Assembly (NCBI RefSeq): GCF_028737255.1
Contig: NZ_JAQZAN010000015.1
Location: 1 to 64,000 of the forward strand
Length of the DNA stretch: 64,000 nt
Direction of reading: 5' to 3'
Source of the DNA: Actinomycetospora straminea
Lineage (GTDB): Bacteria; Actinomycetota; Actinomycetes; Mycobacteriales; Pseudonocardiaceae
Part shown: piece by piece, positions 21,779 to 31,306 of the stretch
Numbering within the stretch: the stretch's first letter is position 1
Layout of the letters: each line of letters opens with the position of its first letter
Position numbers and translations under genes: made by a program
Notes under the pieces: generated by a model
What the model was told of the DNA's origin: nothing
The model's input: only the letters and a program-made list of their open reading frames with translations
The model's database searches: none

Positions 21779-24700
21779 CTAGTCCGCGAGCGCCTCGGCG
21801 ATGAGCGCCTTCTGCTCCACCTCGTGCACCTTCGCCACGCCGGCGGCCGGGGCGGCCATGCGGCGCCGCGAGATGCGCGTGATGTGGGGCAGGCGGCCGT
21901 TCATCCGCTCCGGCAGCCACAGGCCCAGGAACGGCCAGGCGCCCTGGTTGGCCGGCTCCTCCTGCACCCAGCGGACGTCGCCGCCCGCGTTCGGGTACCG
22001 GTCGAGGACGGCCGCGAGCTCCTCGGTGGCCAGCGGGTAGAGCTGCTCCATCCGCACGATCGCGGTGTCGTGGGTGCGGCCCGCCTTCTCCCGCGCGGCG
22101 ACCAGCTCGTAGTAGATCTTGCCGGCGCACAGCAGGAGGCGGGTGACGCCGTCGGTGCCTCCGTCGGCGAACGCCGGGTCGTCGAGGATCGGCCGGTAGC
22201 CGCCGGAGGTGAACTCCTCCACCGGGCTGACCGCCGCCTTGTTCCGCAGCATCGACTTCGGCGTGAAGACGACCAGCGGGCGGCGCACCCCGTCGGTGGC
22301 GTGGCGGCGCAGCAGGTGGAAGTAGTTCGCCGGGCTCGACGGCAGCGCGACCGTCATCGACCCCTCGGCGCACAGCTGCAGGAAGCGCTCGATGCGGCCC
22401 GAGGTGTGGTCCGGGCCCTGGCCCTCGTGGCCGTGCGGCAGCAGCAGCACGACGTCGGAGGTCTGGCCCCACTTGGCCTCGCCGGACGAGATGAACTCAT
22501 CGATGATCGACTGGGCGCCGTTGACGAAGTCGCCGAACTGGGCTTCCCAGAGCACGAGCGCCTCGTGGTTGGCCACCGAGTAGCCGTACTCGAAGCCGAC
22601 CGCCGCGAACTCCGAGAGCGCCGAGTCGTAGGGCATGAACTTGCCCTGGTCGGCGGTCAGGTGGCGCAGCGGCACGTACTCCGAGCCGTCGTGGCGGTCG
22701 ATGATCACCGAGTGGCGCTGGACGAACGTGCCCCGCCGCGAGTCCTGGCCGGACAGCCGCACGAGCTTGCCGTCGATGAGCAGCGAGCCCCACGCCAGCA
22801 GCTCGGCGTACGCCCAGTCGATGCCCTCCTCGGTGTCGGTCGCCGCGGCCTTGCCCCGGCGGTCGAGGACGGGCTTGACGCGTGGGTGCACCGCGAAGTT
22901 GTCGGGCAGGTCGGTGTGCGCCCGGGCGATCCGCTGGATGACGTCCAGCGGCACCGCGGTCTGCAGCGAGTTCGGCACGGCCTGCTCGTACTCGACCGAG
23001 GGGCTGGGCTCGGGGTCGGCCTTCTCCAGCTCGCGGACCTCGTTGAACACGTGCTCGAGCTGGCTGCCGTAGTCGCGCAGCGCGTGCTCGGCCTCGTCGA
23101 GGGAGATGTCGCCGCGGCCGATCAGCGACTCGGTGTAGGTCTTGCGCACCGAGCGCTTGGCGTCGATGACGTCGTACATCTCCGGCTGGGTCATCGAGGG
23201 GTCGTCGCCCTCGTTGTGGCCCCGCCGGCGGTAGCAGATCATGTCGATCACGACGTCGGAGTTCCAGCGCTCGCGGAACTCGACGGCGAGGCGCGCCACC
23301 CAGACGCAGGCCTCGGGGTCGTCGCCGTTCACGTGGAAGACCGGCGCGTCGATCATCTTCGCCACGTCGGTGCAGTAGTGCGTCGAGCGGGTGTGCTCGG
23401 GCGCGGTGGTGAAGCCGACCTGGTTGTTGACGATCACGTGCACGGTGCCGCCGGTGCGGTACCCGCGCAGCAGCGCGAGGTTCAGCGTCTCGGCGACCAC
23501 GCCCTGGCCGGCGAACGCGGCGTCGCCGTGCAGGGCGACGGGCAGGACGGTGAAGCCCTCCGGGCCCTTGTCGAGCATGTCCTGCTTGGCCCGCACGATG
23601 CCCTGCATCACGGGGTCGACGGCCTCGAGGTGCGAGGGGTTCGACGTCAGCGACACCGTGGTCTCGCCGTCGCCGAACATGCGGAAGAACTTGCCCTCGG
23701 CGCCGAGGTGGTACTTCACGTCGCCGGAGCCGTGCGCCTGGCCCGGGTCGAGGTTGCCCTCGAACTCGCGGAAGATCTGCGACACCGGCTTGCCGACGAT
23801 GTTCGCCAGCACGTTGAGGCGCCCGCGGTGGGGCATGCCGATGACGACCTCGTCGAGCTCGTGCGCCGCGGCCGTGTCGAGCACCGCGTCGAGCAGCGGG
23901 ATCACGGTCTCCGCGCCCTCGAGCGAGAAGCGCTTCTGCCCGACGTACTTGGTCTGCAGGAACGCCTCGAACGCCTCGGCCGCGTTGAGCTTCGAGAGGA
24001 TGTACTTCTGCTCGGCGACCGGCACCTTCTCGTGCGGGCGCTCGATACGCTCCTGGAGCCAGGTGCGCTTCTCGGGGTCGAGGATGTGCATGTACTCGAC
24101 GCCCATGGTGCGGCAGTACGAGTCGCGCAGGACGCCGAGGACGTCGCGCAGCTTCATGCACCCGCGCCCGGCGAACCCGTCGACGGGGAACTCGCGGTCG
24201 AGGTCCCAGAGCGTCAGGCCGTGCGACGCGATGTCGAGGTCGGGGTGCTTGCGCTGGGGGTGCGACAGCGGGTCGGTGTCGGCCATGAGGTGGCCGCGCG
24301 TGCGGTACGCGTCGATCAGCTCGATGATCCGCGCAGTGCGGTCGATCTGCGACGACGGCAGGTCCTGGCGCCAGCGGATCGGCTCGTAGGGGATCCGCAG
24401 CGACGCGAAGATGTCGTCGTAGAAGCCGTCCTCGCCGAGCACGAGGTGGTGGATGCGGCGCAGGAAGTCGCCGGACTCGGCGCCCTGGATGATCCGGTGG
24501 TCGTACGTGGACGTCAGCGTGATGATCTTGCTGATGCCCATGTCGGCGAGCTTCTCCTCGCTCGCCCCCTGGAACTCGGCGGGGTACTCCATCGCGCCGA
24601 CGCCGACGATGGTGCCCTGGCCGACGGTCAGGCGCGGCACCGAGTGGTTGGTGCCGATGGTGCCCGGGTTGGTCAGCGAGATGGTGACGCCGGCGAAGTC

Positions 24701-25723
24701 CTCGCTGGTCAGCGAGCCGGTGCGGGCCTTGCGCACCATGTCCTCGTAGGCGGCCCAGAACTGGGCGAAGCTCATGTTCTCGGTGCCCTTGAGGGCCACC
24801 ACCACGAGCGAGCGCGAGCCGTCCTTGCCCGGCAGGTCCATCGCCAGGCCGAGGTTCACGTGACCGGGGTCGACGACGGCGGGCTTGCCCTTCTCGTCCT
24901 CGCCGTAGTGCCGGTTCATGTTGGGGAACGCCTGCAGGGCGCGCACCATGGCGTAGCCGAGCAGGTGGGTGAACGAGACCTTCCCGCCGCGCGTGCGCCG
25001 CAGGTGGTTGTTGATGACGATGCGGTTGTCGGCGAGCAGCTTCGCCGGCACCGCGCGCACGCTGGTGGCCGTCGGCAGCTGCAGCGACGCCGTCATGTTC
25101 TTGGCGATCGCGTTCGCGGCACCGCGCAGCGGCTTGGTGGTCTCGACCGCGCCGTTCGAGGCGCCCGGCTGGGCCGACTTCGCCGGGCTCGTCGTGCCGG
25201 CCGCGGGCTTGCTCGCCGCGTCACGGTCGCCGGTCGGGGTCGAGGTCGGCGTGGCCGGGCGGCTCGGGGTGGTGGCCTGGCTGCCGGCCTGGCTGTTCTT
25301 CCTCGCGGGCGCCGTCGCGGAGCCGCTCGAGGACGACGTGCTCGTCGTGCCGCTGCTCGCGGTGGTCGACGAGGTGGTCGACGAGGTGGTCGACGAGGTG
25401 GTCGACGAGGTGGTCGACGAAGAGCCCGACGCGGTGCCCGCCGGCGGGGCCTCGGTGCTCGCCGGCGCGGCGTCGTCGCCGGCGTCCTGGTCCGCCTCGG
25501 CAGCCTCGGCCGACCCGCCCGACAGCGGCCGGGAGCCGTTCGCGGCGTTGCCGGCGCTCGCGTGGGCGCCCGCCTCGTCGGGGGCGGTGTCCGGGCTGTA
25601 GTCGGCGAAGAAGTCGTGCCACGCGGAGTCGACGGAGTCGGGGTCGGCCAGGTAGCGCTGGTACATCTCGTCGACCAGCCACTCGTTGGGTCCGAACTGG
25701 GCGGTCGGGCTACTACTCGACAC
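21779..25723 (-). CDS. kgd: Multifunctional 2-oxoglutarate metabolism enzyme Kgd
   Basis: About 1,314 residues, the actinobacterial E1o-E2o fusion. N-terminal [16 protein letters not shown] is the OdhA/Kgd start; a long Ala/Ser/Thr linker follows (about 35-200); the E2-like succinyltransferase core runs about 205-430 with [20 protein letters not shown]; the thiamine-dependent E1 part runs from about 555 with [36 protein letters not shown] and [13 protein letters not shown]. It converts 2-oxoglutarate to succinyl-CoA or succinate semialdehyde, and in mycobacteria is controlled by the FHA protein GarA. GTG 25723 follows a GAGG Shine-Dalgarno. The linker contains a DNA tandem repeat. Confidence 0.96.
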   Translation of the reverse strand: MSSSSPTAQFGPNEWLVDEMYQRYLADPDSVDSAWHDFFADYSPDTAPDEAGAHASAGNAANGSRPLSGGSAEAAEADQDAGDDAAPASTEAPPAGTASGSSSTTSSTTSSTTSSTTSSTTASSGTTSTSSSSGSATAPARKNSQAGSQATTPSRPATPTSTPTGDRDAASKPAAGTTSPAKSAQPGASNGAVETTKPLRGAANAIAKNMTASLQLPTATSVRAVPAKLLADNRIVINNHLRRTRGGKVSFTHLLGYAMVRALQAFPNMNRHYGEDEKGKPAVVDPGHVNLGLAMDLPGKDGSRSLVVVALKGTENMSFAQFWAAYEDMVRKARTGSLTSEDFAGVTISLTNPGTIGTNHSVPRLTVGQGTIVGVGAMEYPAEFQGASEEKLADMGISKIITLTSTYDHRIIQGAESGDFLRRIHHLVLGEDGFYDDIFASLRIPYEPIRWRQDLPSSQIDRTARIIELIDAYRTRGHLMADTDPLSHPQRKHPDLDIASHGLTLWDLDREFPVDGFAGRGCMKLRDVLGVLRDSYCRTMGVEYMHILDPEKRTWLQERIERPHEKVPVAEQKYILSKLNAAEAFEAFLQTKYVGQKRFSLEGAETVIPLLDAVLDTAAAHELDEVVIGMPHRGRLNVLANIVGKPVSQIFREFEGNLDPGQAHGSGDVKYHLGAEGKFFRMFGDGETTVSLTSNPSHLEAVDPVMQGIVRAKQDMLDKGPEGFTVLPVALHGDAAFAGQGVVAETLNLALLRGYRTGGTVHVIVNNQVGFTTAPEHTRSTHYCTDVAKMIDAPVFHVNGDDPEACVWVARLAVEFRERWNSDVVIDMICYRRRGHNEGDDPSMTQPEMYDVIDAKRSVRKTYTESLIGRGDISLDEAEHALRDYGSQLEHVFNEVRELEKADPEPSPSVEYEQAVPNSLQTAVPLDVIQRIARAHTDLPDNFAVHPRVKPVLDRRGKAAATDTEEGIDWAYAELLAWGSLLIDGKLVRLSGQDSRRGTFVQRHSVIIDRHDGSEYVPLRHLTADQGKFMPYDSALSEFAAVGFEYGYSVANHEALVLWEAQFGDFVNGAQSIIDEFISSGEAKWGQTSDVVLLLPHGHEGQGPDHTSGRIERFLQLCAEGSMTVALPSSPANYFHLLRRHATDGVRRPLVVFTPKSMLRNKAAVSPVEEFTSGGYRPILDDPAFADGGTDGVTRLLLCAGKIYYELVAAREKAGRTHDTAIVRMEQLYPLATEELAAVLDRYPNAGGDVRWVQEEPANQGAWPFLGLWLPERMNGRLPHITRISRRRMAAPAAGVAKVHEVEQKALIAEALAD
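25359..25418. repeat. 12-bp tandem repeat in the kgd linker
   Basis: Four identical copies of GAGGTGGTCGAC (25371-25418) preceded by one variant (25359-25370). On the coding strand they encode repeated SSTT units in the Ser/Thr linker between the N-terminal segment and the acyltransferase domain. Copy number is likely to vary between strains. Confidence 0.9.
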
Positions 25724-25773
25724 GACTAGGGATCGCCTCAATCAATCGTCGCGGTGGCGTCGGAAGCGTGTCC

Positions 25774-25779
25774 AGATTA
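25774..25779 (-). promoter_or_regulatory. Candidate kgd -10 hexamer
   Basis: On the minus strand TAATCT lies about 50 nt upstream of the kgd GTG. It is the best A/T-rich TANNNT match in the 262-bp gap between kgd and the ABC exporter; no clear -35 is seen. The rest of the gap holds nothing I recognise. Confidence 0.35.
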
Positions 25780-25985
25780 GCGCTTGACACCGCGCGGGGC
25801 CGGTGCCCTGTCGCCTACTGCACCGGTCCACACCCGCCCGGACAGCTGCTCCGGTGGTGCTGCGCCGTCCGCTCCACACGGTACGTGCCCGAAATCACGC
25901 GTTCGGCGGTCGACCGCGGCGGTTCCCCCGGTTCCTGTCCGTCAGGGTGAACCGCGAGCGGGGCTGCTCGCGCCGGACGCCACCC

Positions 25986-28900
25986 TCAGCCCACCCGCGC
26001 GAGGTCGTCGTCGGCGAGCCCGTCGACGCCGTCGCTGCCGAACGCGTCGTCGACCGTCCCGGCCCCGGCCAGCCACAGGCGCGCGTAGGCGCCGTCGCGG
26101 GCGAGGAGCTCGTCGTGCGTGCCCTCCTCGAGGATGCGGCCGCCGTCGATCACCACGATGTGGTCGGCCCGCGCGGCGGTCGCGAGCCGGTGGGCCACGA
26201 CGAAGGTGGTCCGCGGGGCCGCGAGCCGCTCGCCGGCCGCGAGCACCGCGCCCTCGGTGGCGGGGTCGAGGGCGGCGGTGGCCTCGTCGAGCAGCAGCAG
26301 GCGCGGGTCGACCAGCTCGGCACGGGCGAGGGCGACGAGCTGGCGCTGCCCGGCGGACAGGCCGCCGCCCCGCTCGCCGACGGGCTGGCGGAAGCCGCCC
26401 GGCAGGGTGCCGATCATGTCGAGCGCGCCGACGTCGCGCGCCGCCTGCTCGATGCGGGCCGGGGTGGCCTCGGGGTCGCCGTAGGCGATGTTCGACGCGA
26501 CGTCGCCGACGAACAGGTGCGCCTCCTGCGGGACGACGCCCAGGTGCCGGTGCAGCGTCGGCAGGTCGTGGTCGCGGACGTCGACACCGTCGATGAGCAC
26601 CGCGCCCGACGTGGCGTCGTAGAACCGCGCGACGAGCTTCACCACGGTCGACTTGCCCGCACCCGTGGCGCCGACCAGCGCGACGGTGCGCCCGGCCGGC
26701 ACGTGCAGCGAGAAGCCCGACAGCGCCGGCGTCTCGGCGCCGGCGTAGGAGAAGCCGACGTCGCGCAGCTCGACCTCGCCGCGCAGGTCGCCCCGCGCCA
26801 CCGGGTGCTCGGGTGCGGGCACCGACGTCGGCGTGCGCAGCAGCTCGCCGATGCGCAGCAGGCCGATGCGGGCCTGCTGGTAGCCGTCGAACACCTGCGA
26901 GAGCTGCTGGACCGGGCCGAAGAACATCGCGAGGTAGAGCAGGAACGCGGCGAGCACGCCGGGGGACAGGCCACCGGTGGCCACGCGTGCCGCGCCGACA
27001 CCGAGCACCGCGGCCTGGGCGAGGTCCGAGAGCATCGCGGCGAACGGGAAGTACGTGGCGATGAGGCGCTGGGCCCGCAGCCGGGCCCGGCGGTAGGCGT
27101 CGCTGTTGTCGGCGAAGGTGGCCGCCGAGATCGCCTCGTGGGTGTGCGCCTGGGCGACCCGCAGGCCCGCGACGTTCTCCTGCAGGTCGGCGTTGACGAC
27201 GCTGACCCGCTCGCGCGCCTCGGCGTACGCCACCGACACCAGGCGCCGGAAGATCACCGTCGCCACCACGAGCACCGGCATCACCGCGAGCGCGACCAGG
27301 GCCAGCTCGACGTCGGTGACGAGCAGGGCCACCGCGACGCCGATGATCGTCAGCAGGGCGACGACGGCCTGGGCGAGCCCGGTCTGCAGGAACGACGACA
27401 GGGCGTCGACGTCCGTCGTCATCCGCGTCATGATCCGGCCGCCGAGCTCGCGCTCGTAGTAGTCGAGGCCGAGGCGCTGCAGGTGGGCGAAGCTGCGGGT
27501 GCGCAGCAGGTAGAGCCGGCCCTCGCCGATCCGCGCGGTGAGCACGGTCTGCGCGGCGACGACCAGCCAGTCGACCGCCACCACGACGACGCCGAGCCCG
27601 ACCGCCAGCCACAGCACGTCGAGCGAGCGCGACTGGATGCCGCCGTCGACGGCGAGGCGCGCGAGCGACGGGAAGGCGACGGTGGCGGCGGCGTCGAGGC
27701 CGATGAGCACGACGGCGACCGCGAGCGCCCACCGCACCGGACGCAGCAGCCGGCCCAGGCGGAAGGCCGGGTCGGGCGCCGTCGGGTCCTCGCCGTGCAG
27801 GTCGGGCTCCTCGGTGGCGGGCGGGAGCCGGTCGATCTGGGTGCGCATCTCGGGCGACCCGCCGCCGTCGATGCCGCCCGCGAGCGCCTCCGCCCCGACC
27901 GACACCACCGCGGGCGCCGGCGCGGGCACCGGTCGGTCGGGCGCGGGGTCGTCGGGCCAGAGGGCGCGGGTGATGGTGGGGGCGGGCACCGCGTCCACCG
28001 CGGGCACCGACTCCACCGCGGGCACCGCGTCGTCGCGGGCTGGGGCGTTCGCGTCCTCGTCGACCCGGCCGGTCTCGTCGATGCGCTCCGCCGGCCCGGC
28101 GAGCAGCTCGCGGAACAGCCGGCAGCGGGCCTCGAGCTCGGCGCGGGTGCCGACATCGACGACGCGGCCGCCGTCGAGCACGGCGATGCGGTCGGCGAGC
28201 GCCAGCGTGGAGCGCCGGTGGGCGATGACGAGCGTCGTGCGCTGGGCGGTGACCCGGCGCAGCGTCTCGCCGATGGCCGCCTCGGTGGTGGCGTCCACCG
28301 CGGAGGTGGCGTCGTCGAGGACGAGCACCCGGGGGTCGTAGAGCAGGGCGCGGGCGAGCGCGACGCGCTGGCGCTGGCCGCCGGAGAGCGTGAGGCCGCG
28401 CTCGCCGACGCGGGTGTCGTAGCCCTCGGGCAGCGCGGCGATGAAGCCGTCGGCCTGGGCCGCGACCGCGGCGGCGCGGACCTGCTCCTCGGTGGCGTCC
28501 GGGCAGCCGTAGGCGATGTTGGCCCGCACCGTGTCGGAGAAGAGGAACGCCTCCTCGAACACGACGCCGACCGCGCGCCGCAGCTCCTCGAGGTGCACGT
28601 CGCGCACGTCGACGAGGTCGTCGGCCGGGCCGATGCGCAGCGCGCCGCCCTGCACGTCGTAGAACCGCGGCGCGAGCAGGGCGACCGTCGACTTGCCCGA
28701 GCCCGCCGTGCCCACGAGCGCGACCGTCTCGCCCGCCCGGATGTCCAGCGACAGCCCGTCGAGCACCGGCTCGCTGCGCGCGTAGCCGAAGCGCACGTCG
28801 TCGAGCTGCACGCCGAGCGGGCCCTCGGGGATCGGGCGGGCGTCCGGGGCGTCGACGATCTCGGGCTGGGAGTCGATGAGCTCGTACACGCGCTCGACGC

Positions 28901-29921
28901 CGGCCCGCGCGAGCTGGCCCATGACGACCAGGCCCGCCACCAGCCGCGCCGGGCCGACGAGGGCCGCGACGTAGGCGGTGAACGCGATGAACACGCCCAG
29001 CGAGATCTGCCCGCCCACCGCGAGCACGCCGCCGAGCGCGAAGACGACGAGCTGCCCGACGGTCGGCAGCGCCGAGAGCGTGGGCGTGAGCTTCGCGTTG
29101 AGCCACGCCGCGCGCAGGCGCTCGGCATAGAGCCTGCGCGCCGCCTCGCGCAGCCGCCCGACCTCGCGCGTCTCCTGGCCGAAGCCCTTGACGACGCGCA
29201 CCCCCGTGACGGTCTCCTCGACGTGCTGGGCGACCTCGGCCGCGCGCTGCTGCGCCGACCACGTCGCGGGGAAGAGCCGCCGGCGCATCCGCCCGGTGAA
29301 CACCACGCCGATCGGCAGCACCACGAGCGAGACCACGGTGAGCAGCGGCGAGAGCCACATCATGATCGCCACCGACACGACGAGCTGCCCGAGCGTGCCC
29401 GCGACCAGCGGGACCATGCCCAGCAGGCCCTGGACCTGCTGGAGGTCGGAGTTCGCGCGCGAGACCACCTGGCCGGTGCGCAGCGCGTCCTGCTTCGGGC
29501 CGTCGAGCCGCGAGACCGACCCGAACACGCGGCGCCGCAGGTCGTGCTGGACGCCGAGCGACAGGCGTCCGCCCAGGTAGCGCCGCAGGAACGCCGCGCC
29601 GAACCGCACGACCGCGATGACGACCATGGCCGCGACGAGCAGCCCGAGGCCCTCGGTGGAGCCGGCGACGGCGCGGTCGACGGCGGTGCCGATGAGCAGC
29701 GGGCCGATCGCCTCGAGGCTGACCCCGAGGACGGAGGCGGTGAGGGACGCGACGGTGAGGGTGGGGCGACGCCAGCAGTCGCGGGCGAGGCGGCGGACCC
29801 ATCCCTGGGTGGGGCGGGCCTGCTCGGTGGTGCGCTCCGTGGTGCCCTCCGGGGTGTGGTGGTGCGGGCGAGCCCCTCCACAGTAGGTCGGCCCACCGAC
29901 AGCGCGCCGCGCCGAGCGCAC
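25986..29921 (-). CDS. Fused heterodimer-type ABC exporter
   Basis: About 1,311 residues with two complete exporter halves, TMD1-NBD1-TMD2-NBD2, joined by a Pro/Ala/Asp-rich linker of about 150 residues. NBD1 has Walker [10 protein letters not shown] (near 404), Q-loop VFEEAFLF, signature LSGGQRQR and a Walker B ending LDDATSAVD, with Asp where the catalytic Glu should be. NBD2 has [17 protein letters not shown], a deviant signature LSAGQRQL and a normal LDEATAALD. So one ATP site should be degenerate and one active, as in TM287/288 and BmrCD, which are multidrug or lipid exporters. The start is uncertain; GTG 29921 is the only plausible one I find after the frame opens. Confidence 0.88.
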   Translation of the reverse strand: MRSARRAVGGPTYCGGARPHHHTPEGTTERTTEQARPTQGWVRRLARDCWRRPTLTVASLTASVLGVSLEAIGPLLIGTAVDRAVAGSTEGLGLLVAAMVVIAVVRFGAAFLRRYLGGRLSLGVQHDLRRRVFGSVSRLDGPKQDALRTGQVVSRANSDLQQVQGLLGMVPLVAGTLGQLVVSVAIMMWLSPLLTVVSLVVLPIGVVFTGRMRRRLFPATWSAQQRAAEVAQHVEETVTGVRVVKGFGQETREVGRLREAARRLYAERLRAAWLNAKLTPTLSALPTVGQLVVFALGGVLAVGGQISLGVFIAFTAYVAALVGPARLVAGLVVMGQLARAGVERVYELIDSQPEIVDAPDARPIPEGPLGVQLDDVRFGYARSEPVLDGLSLDIRAGETVALVGTAGSGKSTVALLAPRFYDVQGGALRIGPADDLVDVRDVHLEELRRAVGVVFEEAFLFSDTVRANIAYGCPDATEEQVRAAAVAAQADGFIAALPEGYDTRVGERGLTLSGGQRQRVALARALLYDPRVLVLDDATSAVDATTEAAIGETLRRVTAQRTTLVIAHRRSTLALADRIAVLDGGRVVDVGTRAELEARCRLFRELLAGPAERIDETGRVDEDANAPARDDAVPAVESVPAVDAVPAPTITRALWPDDPAPDRPVPAPAPAVVSVGAEALAGGIDGGGSPEMRTQIDRLPPATEEPDLHGEDPTAPDPAFRLGRLLRPVRWALAVAVVLIGLDAAATVAFPSLARLAVDGGIQSRSLDVLWLAVGLGVVVVAVDWLVVAAQTVLTARIGEGRLYLLRTRSFAHLQRLGLDYYERELGGRIMTRMTTDVDALSSFLQTGLAQAVVALLTIIGVAVALLVTDVELALVALAVMPVLVVATVIFRRLVSVAYAEARERVSVVNADLQENVAGLRVAQAHTHEAISAATFADNSDAYRRARLRAQRLIATYFPFAAMLSDLAQAAVLGVGAARVATGGLSPGVLAAFLLYLAMFFGPVQQLSQVFDGYQQARIGLLRIGELLRTPTSVPAPEHPVARGDLRGEVELRDVGFSYAGAETPALSGFSLHVPAGRTVALVGATGAGKSTVVKLVARFYDATSGAVLIDGVDVRDHDLPTLHRHLGVVPQEAHLFVGDVASNIAYGDPEATPARIEQAARDVGALDMIGTLPGGFRQPVGERGGGLSAGQRQLVALARAELVDPRLLLLDEATAALDPATEGAVLAAGERLAAPRTTFVVAHRLATAARADHIVVIDGGRILEEGTHDELLARDGAYARLWLAGAGTVDDAFGSDGVDGLADDDLARVG

Positions 29922-29987
29922 ACCATGATCGACACCGGGCCACGACCCGGAGGTGACGCGCCCCGGGCGGCGTGGTCCAATGTCGCC

Positions 29988-30065
29988 GTGCAGCACTTCC
30001 TCCTCGGCCCCCTCTGGGAGAGCCGTCGTGCGCACCTGTTCGACCAGTGGTGTCGCCGGGCCTGA
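29988..30065 (+). CDS. Putative cysteine-type leader peptide
   Basis: A 25-residue reading frame starting GTG, with the sequence core SRRAHLFDQWCRRA at its C-terminus and stop at 30063-30065. It resembles the short actinobacterial leader peptides found before sulfur-metabolism genes, which carry an RxH...CR-type end. The start has no Shine-Dalgarno and CAATGT ends 4 nt upstream, so it could be leaderless. It precedes cysteine dioxygenase by 122 bp, with a large hairpin between. Its role as a cysteine sensor is inference. Confidence 0.6.
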   Translation: MQHFLLGPLWESRRAHLFDQWCRRA

Positions 30066-30106
30066 CGAGCCTCGTCGCGTGCCGACCGGCCGCGACGTCC
30101 CTCGCC

Positions 30107-30158
30107 CGCGCACCGCACCCCCACCCAGGACCGGCCCCGACGGCCGGGTGCGTGCGCG
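30107..30158 (+). promoter_or_regulatory. Possible attenuator hairpin before cysteine dioxygenase
   Basis: Left arm CGCGCACCGCACCC (30107-30120) pairs with GGGTGCGTGCGCG (30146-30158), 13 bp with one bulged C. Inside lies a second helix, CCGGCC (30131-30136) with GGCCGG (30142-30147), which shares bases with the right arm, so the two pairings compete. It stands between the leader peptide and the Shine-Dalgarno of the dioxygenase. Position and mutually exclusive pairing suggest attenuation; there is no U-tract. Confidence 0.5.
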
Positions 30159-30187
30159 GACGCCCGCACCCCCGGAGGACGAGTCCC

Positions 30188-30838
30188 GTGACCGCCCTGG
30201 TCGACCACCCCACCCCCGTCACCACCCCCGCCGGCCCGGCCACCACCCCCGCCGGCCCCTTCACCCGCCCCCGCTCGCGGCGCCCCGACCGTCGTCGCTG
30301 GCAGGACGGCCCCACCCCGGCGAGCCTCGCCGACCTCGTCGCGCTCACCCGCGAGGTCGCCGCCGAGGTCGCCGTCGACGGGCGGGCCGGTCGCCACGAC
30401 GTCACCGTCGACCCGGTCCACCGCTGGTCACGGCGCCTGCACGCCGACGAGCACCTCGACGTCTGGCTGATCTCCTGGACCACCGACCAGGCCGCCGAGC
30501 TGCACGACCACGGCGGCTCGCTCGGCGCGCTGACGGTCGTGCGCGGCGCCCTCACGGAGTGGCGCTGGAGCCCCGGCAGCGAGGACGACGGCACCTGCGC
30601 GGCCGAGGAGATCGCCGCCCGCGGGCCCGGGCTGCGCCGCCGCGTCGTCGACCCCGGCCGCAGCGTCGCCTTCGGCCTCGGCCACGTCCACGACGTCAGC
30701 AACCGGGCCGTCGAGACCGCCGTCAGCGTCCACGCCTACTCGCCGCCGCTGTCGGCGATGTCCTACTACGCGGTCGAGGGCGGCGTGCTGCGCCGCACGC
30801 GCTCGGAGCTCGTCGCGCCGGGAGAATCGCCCGAGTGA
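30188..30838 (+). CDS. Cysteine dioxygenase family protein
   Basis: About 216 residues of the cupin type. The first iron-binding motif is ELHDHGGSLGALTVVRGAL and the third His is in GHVHDVSNRA; SVHAYSPPLSAMSYY is the usual CDO strand. It should oxidise L-cysteine to cysteine sulfinate with O2 and Fe(II). The first 40 residues are a Pro/Thr-rich unstructured extension. Strong Shine-Dalgarno GGAGGAC before the GTG. It is followed, and likely co-transcribed, with a rhodanese and an M20 hydrolase; the leader peptide upstream supports cysteine-linked control. Confidence 0.9.
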   Translation: MTALVDHPTPVTTPAGPATTPAGPFTRPRSRRPDRRRWQDGPTPASLADLVALTREVAAEVAVDGRAGRHDVTVDPVHRWSRRLHADEHLDVWLISWTTDQAAELHDHGGSLGALTVVRGALTEWRWSPGSEDDGTCAAEEIAARGPGLRRRVVDPGRSVAFGLGHVHDVSNRAVETAVSVHAYSPPLSAMSYYAVEGGVLRRTRSELVAPGESPE

Positions 30839-30867
30839 GCACCGCATGAGCACCGCATGAGCACCGT
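30835..30867 (+). repeat. Triplicated 11-bp start region
   Basis: Three consecutive copies: GTGAGCACCGC (30835), ATGAGCACCGC (30846), ATGAGCACCGT (30857). The first contains the TGA stop of cysteine dioxygenase. Because the unit is 11 bp, each start codon is in a different frame; the first two open only four-codon frames (xSTA) that end on the TGA overlapping the next ATG. Only the third start leads into the rhodanese. Confidence 0.95.
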
Positions 30868-31306
30868 CGACGACCTCCTCGCCGCCGCCCGGGCCCGCCT
30901 GCACCGCCTCGAGCCCGACGAGGCCGCGGCGGCCGTGGCCGACGGCGCCCGACTGGTCGACATCCGGCCCGGCTGGCAGCGCCTCGACGAGGGGACGGTG
31001 CCGGGCGCCCTCGTCATCGAGCGCAACCACCTGGAGTGGCGCCTCGACCCGACCTCCGACGCGCGGGTCGCCGAGGTCACCGACCACGACCAGCAGTGGA
31101 TCGTGCTGTGCTCCGAGGGCTACACGTCCTCGCTGGCCGCGGCGGCGCTGCTGGACCTCGGGCTGCACCGCGCCACCGACGTCGCCGGCGGCTTCCGCGC
31201 CTGGTCCGCGGCGGGCCTGCCCACCGCACCGGGGTCCGACGAGCGCCCGGGGTACGCGCAGCGCCGAGAGCACGGGGCCTCCCCGACGCACGGAGGCACC
31301 TCGTGA
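30857..31306 (+). CDS. Rhodanese-like sulfurtransferase
   Basis: 149 residues, a single rhodanese domain. LVDIRPGWQRLDEGTVPGAL is the start of the fold and the active-site loop is LCSEGYTSSLAAA, with the catalytic Cys first. It would carry sulfane sulfur as a persulfide. Next to cysteine dioxygenase it may handle sulfur released in cysteine breakdown. The start is the third of three tandem start codons; the stop overlaps the next gene by GTGA. Confidence 0.9.
   Translation: MSTVDDLLAAARARLHRLEPDEAAAAVADGARLVDIRPGWQRLDEGTVPGALVIERNHLEWRLDPTSDARVAEVTDHDQQWIVLCSEGYTSSLAAAALLDLGLHRATDVAGGFRAWSAAGLPTAPGSDERPGYAQRREHGASPTHGGTS

Noticed and set aside
20960-25729. A 1,589-codon plus-strand frame over kgd
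   Set aside because: It is the antisense shadow of kgd; the product has no recognisable domains.
25942-30702. A very long minus-strand open frame in a different register over the ABC exporter
   Set aside because: At 75% G+C, long antisense or shifted frames are common. Its product is Arg/Pro/Ala-rich without motifs, while the overlapping frame has complete ABC motifs.
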